NCBI GenBank assembly: GCA_021234155.1
Contig: JAJEKV010000025.1
Location: 5,869,310-5,933,309 of the forward strand
Source: Isoetes taiwanensis
Taxonomy: Eukaryota > Streptophyta > Lycopodiopsida > Isoetales > Isoetaceae
Reading direction: 5' to 3'
Length of the DNA stretch: 64,000 nt
Every line of letters starts with the position of its first letter. Positions within the stretch are counted from its first letter, which is position 1. This document shows positions 57,615-64,000 of this stretch, one piece after another. The notes beneath the pieces were generated by a model. That model ran no database searches and was not told where the DNA came from. It saw nothing but the letters and a program-made list of their open reading frames with translations. A program made the translations under genes and the position numbers.

Positions 57615-60600
57615 ATGATGAACAACGAAGGAACAGAAATGGCGCAAGAAGATTGCAATATCGGGAATGTGACAAAGAAAATGAAGCGTAAGATTGATGA
57701 AATTTGTAAATTTATATATGATCAGGTTCAAGATTTACGTCCTGTGCAAAGGAGAGCTTTAGCGTTGAAAAAACTTCGGGATGAAAGGGCACTTCTTTTT
57801 GAACCCGCCATTGGAAATCCAGTGCAAGTAATTCTGAAGGATACTATGCTAAAAAATATCCGTGAAGGTCTGCAGGAAGTGAAACAAGCAAATAGCAATG
57901 ATAAATTAGCAGCTAAGCATTCCCGTTATCAATGATTGTTGGTGAGAATGGAAAACTCGGGCAAAAGGAGTAGCCTCGAGAATTCTTCAAGTGCAAGCAA
58001 GAAACCTCACAAAAGCTGCAATTAGAAGAAAGCGGATGTCATTATCAGGTGCTAATGTGTGGGCACCGGCGGGGAAGGCAACCAGGGCGGACATGCTTAG
58101 GAATCAACCAAACAGTTGGTAAATGAGTTTTGGTTAACCCACACAAAACTTCTCCAAAGTACAGGGATGTCGGGAAGAAAAGGACACTTCCAATCCAGTT
58201 TTTGACATGCCCTGTGTCGCTTTTTAAGTCTTTTAATCCTCTTTTTGCAAGCTTGATAGAAGCTAGCTTCTGTGCATCCTGGATAAGTTTAGTAATCCTA
58301 TTTGCATTCCGTGCAAGGGATGTTTAGGGTATACATTGAAGTACATCCAACTACAATAATTATATTTTTACACTTGGAAGTACTGAATGAGCTATGTTTA
58401 ACAGGAAAAGTACTTGGATGTACTTCCAATTACATCCAATGTGGCATAAGGCAGAAAATGTGTTGAAAGTCAGGCTGTGTTATTATAGTCTTGATTTTTG
58501 TAGTTCCCAAGTACATTATAGTACATTTTAAGCTTTCCTGATCTCAAGATAGTTTTGAAAGATAGGGTGATACATAAAAGTATTTAAATGTACTTCCTTC
58601 CATAAGAAAAGTATTGAATACATACATCTGTAATACAGTGACACTGTCTGTGACCTGGTTACATATTGAGTTTTTTATGTACATCTGGAACTCTTTGGAG
58701 TACATTCTTTATACATTTATATACATATCATGTACATGGTATGTATGATGTTGTGGTATAGTAGTTGAATGTATATCAAATCATGATCTGAATGCCATAG
58801 AACTAATGCAATGTCTGCAACATCTTTGGATTCGTAAGTAGTTCTAATTTATATCTTACTTATACATGCCGCTTTTTTCCTTGCAGAGTGAATTGTATGA
58901 GATGTTCAAAGATGAACATCCTGAAGTGAAGATTAGCATCAGAAAGTTCGAGCTGCTTAAGCCTACGTGTGTGAGAAGGTTGAAAGAGAGGAACACATGC
59001 TGTTGCGTGAAGCATGAACAAGCTGATCTATACAGAAAAGCTTTTAGCGTCCTGAGGAGCAAATTTCATGCCAATTGTACATGTTCTTGTGGTGTTTGTG
59101 CAGCAGATGAGAACAATGGCGTCTGCCAAGCTCCTTCTAAAACATTTCAAAATGTTGGTGCTATGTGGAGAGCTACGGTCTGTGACAAGGAAGGCGAAGA
59201 GTGGCATAGTTTGGACTGTGTCAAGGGAGAGTGCCAGAACTGTGGCACTGAAAATATTCAAATCTGTCCTAAGGAGAAAGAGTCGCAGAATGAGAACATT
59301 GAATGGCAAGTTTACAAGTACGTGAACGAACCTTCCAAAGCTGGCACTTCAAGGAGGTTGAAGCTTGTTATCGAAAAGCGGAGTCCGTACACATTGCTTG
59401 ACAAGATGTTTCTACACCTTACAAAGTTCACTATTCACAACTTTTCAGCAAGTTGGCAGAGCAAACAATTCAGAAATCAAATTGCAAAATTTGAGGGATG
59501 ATTGCTTTTTTGTCAAGAATGGACTTTGCGAGAGAACTACACTTTGCAACCATTCGGGGAGGTTCAGTCCGAAGCATTGGAACAATGACCGGATAACTAT
59601 TCGGTGCATATAACCATGATGAAAGTCAATGGCGAGCTAAAAAAACTGTTCATTTGTATGTTTCCGATGTTATGAAGCATGATGCTTTCTTTGTTCAGTT
59701 TGCACTCAAGAAGCACCATATTTGGATGATGCAAAAGGTTTTGGCCACATCAAATACCATGTCATGTGGTCCGATGGGGTGTCTTTTCGGTTTAAGTGTT
59801 CTCGAGCCTTTTATTTGAATGTGGCCCAATATTATAACAGGTATAAAATTAGGATGCGGTAGAATTATTTTGGCTCGTGCCATGGAAAAGGAGAACATGA
59901 TGGGGCGGTCGCTTTGGAGAAAAGGTTCCTAGCGACGAGCAAAGGAAAGAGAATGGTGTTCGATTTTGGGTGCCAACTCGCTTGCACTTTCTTTGAGACA
60001 AAAGAAGTGCAAAATGGACAGAGTCATATGGGAGGTGATGGCAGAAGACATTAACAGGGACCCTCGTTCAGATTGTGAGACATTGCCTGGTACTCTAGCT
60101 ATACATTGTGTGTCTGCTATTAATCCAGTTGACCCAACACTTGTCATGTATAGATCCCTGTCATGTTTTTGCAATGGTTGCTTGAATTTCAGATGGGGGG
60201 AATGTGAGAATCTCGAGCATTGTGGTGCGTGGAATTGCGCACAACCGGAGCCTAGTTCGGCCCAGGTCGATGAACAAGAAGAGCTAGTTGGTTTTTATGC
60301 AGCTGATGAGCAAGAACTATCCGATGTACTCCAAATTGGAGACATATTTGCATCTTTTGCTGCTCCAGGGAATCATGAAAATGTTCCATACTTCGTCCTC
60401 CTATGCGTGAAGGAGATGCATATTCTTCAGGAAGATGTGATTGATGACTATGGAAATAGAATGCTTGCTGGTGACAGGGTTATAGCTGGTCATTACTATC
60501 AACTGCTACAAGGCACAAACCACAAGTACAAGTTGTTGGATGACAAAATAGTATTGGTATCAGCTGAATCTGTAATTAGAGCAAAGTTCACGATGCAGCA

Positions 60601-60703
60601 GGTCAAGCATAAGTTGAAGGGGGCACGTACAGCATATATGATCACACGAGAGATGCATGACATGCTTATATCAAGCCTACCTGAGATTGTTGAGTGCACA
60701 TGA
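57615..60703 (+). pseudogene. Transposase-like gene with Cys-rich domains, decayed
   Basis: Exon 1 opens at ATG 57615 (MMNNEGTEMAQ, then KIDEICKFIYDQVQDLRPVQ) and is hit by TGA 57933. A later piece reads VNEFWLTHT and SPKYRDVGKKRTLPIQ near 58120-58200. Exon 2 begins after TTGCAG at 58887: SELYEMFKDEHPEVKISIRK, ERNTCCCVKHEQADLY and CTCSCGVCAAD. Several frame changes follow, but pieces of a DDE-like core stay readable: MDFARE (59510s), SDVMKHDAFFVQFALKK, WSDGVSFRFKCSRAFY and CHGKGEHDGAVALEKR (near 59885). The block WSDG...CHGKGEHDG is shared by a transposon-derived family I know from plants and animals without a settled name. The C-terminal 245 codons (59966-60703) are open, with a second Cys cluster and a BAH-like stretch (GDRVIAGHYYQLL). 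Confidence 0.6.
58330..58860 (+). other. Probable intron of the transposase-like gene
   Basis: An AT-rich stretch without coding frame lies between the KKRTLPIQ piece and the TTTTTTCCTTGCAG acceptor at 58886. It contains repeated GTACATT, GTACTTCC and TACATCCAA words, perhaps a decayed short tandem array. Confidence 0.5.
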
Positions 60704-60746
60704 CTAAGTTCTATACAAAGGAACTTTCATATTTGCCATCATCTTC

Positions 60747-61117
60747 TGTTATGTTGAGAAAACTAGTCGATTGCTGCAAGTGTTTTTGTTATTTACTTAT
60801 TTTTTAATCTGAAGTGCATTTTGATACTTCAATTTCAGTATCACAGAATATCTTCTGTGACCAAGCAAAATGTATATCAGAAAGTACAAAATGTTCATCA
60901 ATTATTGCATGAAGAAGTTAAACTAGTCTGTGTTATGTTGAGAAAACTAGTCGATTGCTGCAAGTTTTTTCTTATTTACTTATTTTTTAATCTGAAGTGC
61001 ATTTTGATACTTAAATTTCAGTATCACACAATATCTTCTCATTCCAAGCACAATGTATATCAGAAAGTACAAAATGTTCATCAATTGTTGGATGAAGAAG
61101 TTAAACTAGTCTGTGAA
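60747..61117. repeat. ~185-bp tandem duplication
   Basis: GTTATGTTGAGAAAACTAGT through GAAGTTAAACTAGTCTGTG occurs at 60747-60932 and again at 60933-61117, with about 10 differences and one gap of a few bases. It occupies the gap between the convergent ends of the transposase-like gene and gene B. Confidence 0.9.
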
Positions 61118-61355
61118 CTTGTTCTGTTATAATGGATATCAATAGCTTTTCTTTTGATTCATGAAACAAAGCAGAAAGTGGAACATGTATGGAGACAAAA
61201 ACTCTTGTATTACATATCACAAGATATACAACCTGATCATATCAGATATGATGCCAATATATACAAGTCTGTTGTTCATGTTTTATATTAACATTAAATT
61301 ACATTCAAAATCTGGTCACAGCCGATGTGAAGCCAGTACATACTATTCTGCTATC

Positions 61356-62044
61356 TCAATATGTTACTTTCTTGCAGCTTATCCATAGCCTGGACATGCC
61401 ATCTCTGTCCTTGTAGCCCTCTGAAAGCATTTGCCTCCAGACAGCTGTTGTTAGTACATCGGTTGGATTGCGTAAAGGATTCTGCTTCACATACTGTTGC
61501 AGGTCTGGTGCTATCAACAAACCCTCTAGCCATGGTTTCAAAAGTGTCAAGAGACCTGTGTCTTCAACATCACTTTCCTGCCATGAAGGTGGGCATATGC
61601 AATTTTCGTTGGGATTGAAGAGCATCTTGTACTCCGAGTCGTCTACTATTAGTGTGTTGCTGTCATTCCTGTCTGGATAGTTCTTGTATATAAACTCAAT
61701 TGGCTTCAGATACAAAGGTTTGTCTTCATATGCTGCAATCCGGAAAGGCAGCTCCAAACAGTGGCTTCCATCAAAGGTGAACCTTAAGTCCCTTATCTGC
61801 GTCATTGTGAAGATTTTATCCACTACTCTTGATAGGTTCCATGGAGCTATTGATGACCATATTCCTACTTCAAAGTGTTCAAATACAAATTCCAGGAATT
61901 CGTCTAGGTGGGGCCTTAAAAACAACACTTTCTTGCATATTATGTCATAATTTCCAACTAGCTGATCATCTGATACCAAAGTCCTATATATTTGTTTTGC
62001 CAAAACATTATTGATATCAAACACTATCAACCTTTTCTGTACAC
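61356..62044 (-). CDS. Gene B, FCP1-like HAD exon
   Basis: The exon follows TTTCATATCAG and opens in phase as VQKRLIVFDINNVLA, with the motif-I Asp codon at 62018-62016. FEVGIWSS is motif II, NTLIVDDSEYKMLFNP is motif IV, and a 60-residue tail ends SCKKVTY-stop. As in gene A, the second motif-I acid is Asn (DINN against DVNG). The two domains share the same order and spacing but are clearly diverged, so this is a family relationship and not a recent duplication. If the upstream join through donor CTG/GTACTA (62207) is not used, this exon would need another first exon; no ATG lies close before motif I. Confidence 0.7.
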
Positions 62045-64000
62045 CTGATATGAAAGAACATGCAATTTATCAATAAAGTATGGTGGAGTTGAATAAAAAG
62101 AGATTTTATTCATTAAAATTCAATGAAAAAATGTGTATTTTATAATCAAATAGTGTTTAGCATTGACAATAGGGATAGGCTGTTTCTCAGCCACATTTAT
62201 TAGTACCAGGTGGTCTAATGGTTTCGGGTGCGATGTGAATGTGGTCTAACTCCTGAAGTAGTGCTCGGATGAGAACATCACGACGATCCTCCGCATACTT
62301 TGGCAAGAACTAGTTTCGGGTAATCTGCAAATGTGACAACAATACTTACATATTTGTTTGCAAGACAAAAGAAGTGAGACACTCACATTGGTAGTTTTAC
62401 CACACGCGATTGTGTCTACAAACTTCTGCATATAAGCTGCAACATAGAGGCCACATGAATCCCCATCTTTCTGCTGTGGACACTTATGAATCTTCACAAC
62501 TGGTGAAGGATTTTGTCCATGCTTCAAAAAAGTGGGACACTCGACACAACCGCGTGCCATAGTGAGGATGTGGAGCCTGCAAAAGACCAGATCTATTTTG
62601 TAGCAAATGAATGAAAGAAGCTGCTAACATGGTATCCAATCCACTCAATATTAATAAAAGGAGATGTGAAATACAAAATACCTCTTAAGTGCAAGCATGT
62701 CAACGTCAATGTCCTCGGCAGAATTGAAGATCTGAATGTTGATGGTGTTCTTACTCTTAGTAAGTGCCATGTTGAAGATGGCCAAAGTGTGATGTTCAGT
62801 AACTCTACATAGCATTGGAATCATGATCCATCTGCACTTCAGCCAATTTATCCCTGTAAGAGCTACCTTTACAATATCTCTTCCATGTTCGGAGGCTGCC
62901 ATAGATTTATCTTTTTTGCTTGCCTTGGTCCATGCTGCAAATTCCATGAAGCTGTCCGGTGGGAAGAACCAGACGTCGGTCTTCTTATCATCTGGAACAC
63001 AGAGCTGCATATCCACATGCCGGTTGGAAAATTTTCCCACATCCATGTCCAGCACATCTTGTTCAAATAAATAACACTCCATTTCAGGCAAAGATGCTGG
63101 GAAAATCCTTGCCTTCTTGAGCTTCATCATTCGGTTCAGCAAGGCATCATATGGCCTGTATTCAGAACTGCAGTCTGGGTTCAATGACCAGTACATTTAC
63201 ACAAATCATCTACATTCGTCTACTACTATCCATATTATTTTAAAGTTTTTAACTTGGATACTAGAATTAAAAAAAAATGTAAGATATGTAGATCAAGTTA
63301 CCTGTAGAGATCATTCTTCTGATCTGATGATACTGTTTTCTCAGAGTCAGTATCCATTTCCTTCCCATCTTTTTTTGTTTCCTCACTCAGATTCTTATTA
63401 GGTCCAGAATCCTCGTCTTCAACCTCTCCTGATTTCTCGTTGTCATGAAATTCAGCTTCCTTTACTATGTCAGAAGCAAGATTTGACACAAACTTAAGAG
63501 TATCCTGCTCTACATCTTGATGCTCGGAAGATTCCTCTTCATTAGGACCTGTAAACATAGGATGTTATGGACTTCTCAGCTGCTGTACACTGAAATAAAA
63601 TGCTTTTTTACCTATTTCTACTGCTTTAATTGTCTTCTTCTGTGGTTTTTTAGGCGTGGACTTCTTCTTTGGAGTCACATTTTCTGCTGCTGCCTTTACT
63701 TTTGAAGATGTGGCCTTAGCCTGCTCCCTCAATCTCTCGAGTTCCTCGTCATAATCTGGAATGTCACCATGCAGACCTGAAGTGCCAGCCTCCTCAACCT
63801 GTATCACCGCAGGAATAGTGATTTTGCTTTTTCCTTCAATCACTGCTTTCTTTCCCTCGGCTACACCTTGCACCTCAATTTTCTTTGGAACCTCCAAAAC
63901 TGTGAAAACCGAACCAAGAATAAGAAATTGCTTCCTCTGACACAATGCAAAACAATTTGAAAACAAGCGCACCTGATCTGTGGTGTAATTTCTGCTTAGT
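61356..64000 (-). CDS. Gene B: Ulp1-type SUMO protease fused to FCP1-like domain (5' partial)
   Basis: Exons on the minus strand: beyond 64000 to 63973, 63899-63612, 63548-63302, 63155-62682, 62576-62387, 62297-62207 and 62044-61356. All six junctions are phase-compatible and give about 670 open codons. A charged, Lys-rich leader (TPKKKSTPKKPQKK, ETKKDGKEMDTDSEK) precedes a C48 peptidase: RWIMIPMLCRVTEHHTLAIF (His), IQIFNSAED and CPQQKDGDSCGLYVAAYM (Gln and Cys). The usual catalytic Asp position appears to be Asn. The domain ends YAEDRRDVLIRALLQELDH and then joins LIVFDINNVLA, an FCP1-like HAD domain. Using the alternative acceptor at 62324 would bring TAG (62310-62312) into frame. Such a protein would cut SUMO conjugates and bind or dephosphorylate a partner; both activities are inferred. 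Confidence 0.7.
62387..63155 (-). CDS. Gene B, Ulp1/C48 peptidase exons
   Basis: Exon 63155-62682 carries RPYDALLNRMMKLKKARIFP, a sensor-like region DVWFFPPDSFMEFAAW, and the His-containing strand. Exon 62576-62387 carries the Cys nucleophile in GDSCGLYV and the oxyanion Gln before it. The split codon AG/G (Arg) joins LKR-LHILTMARG. Ulp1 enzymes mature and remove SUMO; plant MULE-type transposons also carry C48 genes (family knowledge), so a transposon origin has to be considered given the transposase-like gene next door. Confidence 0.75.

Noticed and set aside
57300-60703. Assignment of the transposase-like gene to the KDZ superfamily
   Set aside because: The Cys-rich flanks are reminiscent, but the core motifs (WSDG, GKGEHDG) do not match the KDZ motifs I know, so I left the family unnamed.

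Overview
This is a stretch of plant nuclear DNA. It has spliceosomal introns with GT-AG borders, a complete plant-type CDC48 gene, a plant L1-type LINE, Ty3/gypsy remnants, and LTR elements primed by the plant initiator-Met tRNA site TGGTATCAGAGC. The very repeat-rich, gene-poor layout would fit a large-genome land plant. A seed-free lineage such as a fern is possible, but that is only a guess.

Layout. 1-5.4 kb: no clear intact gene; traces of minus-strand exons and a 44-nt poly-A tail. 5.5-11.4 kb: a damaged four-exon gene (gene A). Its parts look like a ParB-type DGQH domain, an N4/N6 DNA-methyltransferase-like domain with a degenerate SAM motif, and a C-terminal FCP1/SCP-like HAD phosphatase domain with D-x-N in place of D-x-D. 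Its introns and 3' flank carry a family of short palindromes based on TCTCGACTCGCGAGTCGAGA. 11.418-19.447 kb: an 8-kb LINE with a 9-bp target duplication, inserted just behind gene A's probable polyadenylation signal. 19.7-24.1 kb: a small minus ORF, a textbook TRIM element, a LINE 3' fragment and a CACTA-like end. 24.6-37.2 kb: tandem-repeat territory, with two minisatellites of the same ~19-bp family bracketing a 4.8-kb block that has inverted-repeat ends and holds ~827-bp tandem units and repeated hairpins.

37.6-40.8 kb: the intact CDC48/p97 gene, whose nine exons sum to 824 codons in frame. 44.5-45.3 kb: a minus-strand R-SNARE (tomosyn-like) C-terminus. 46-53 kb: two decayed Ty3/gypsy elements. 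54.3-57.3 kb: a non-autonomous LTR element. 57.6-60.7 kb: a decayed transposase-like gene with Cys-rich segments. 61.4 to beyond 64 kb: gene B on the minus strand, an apparently intact fusion of a Ulp1-type SUMO protease to an FCP1-like domain of the same unusual D-x-N type as gene A.

The most interesting biology is that pair. Two otherwise unrelated N-terminal modules (ParB/DNA-methylase-like, and Ulp1 protease) each end in a variant FCP1-like domain, and in-phase splice junctions support both joins. Gene A carries several frameshifts and stops, so it is either a recent pseudogene or affected by sequence errors. Gene B reads open if one particular acceptor site is used.
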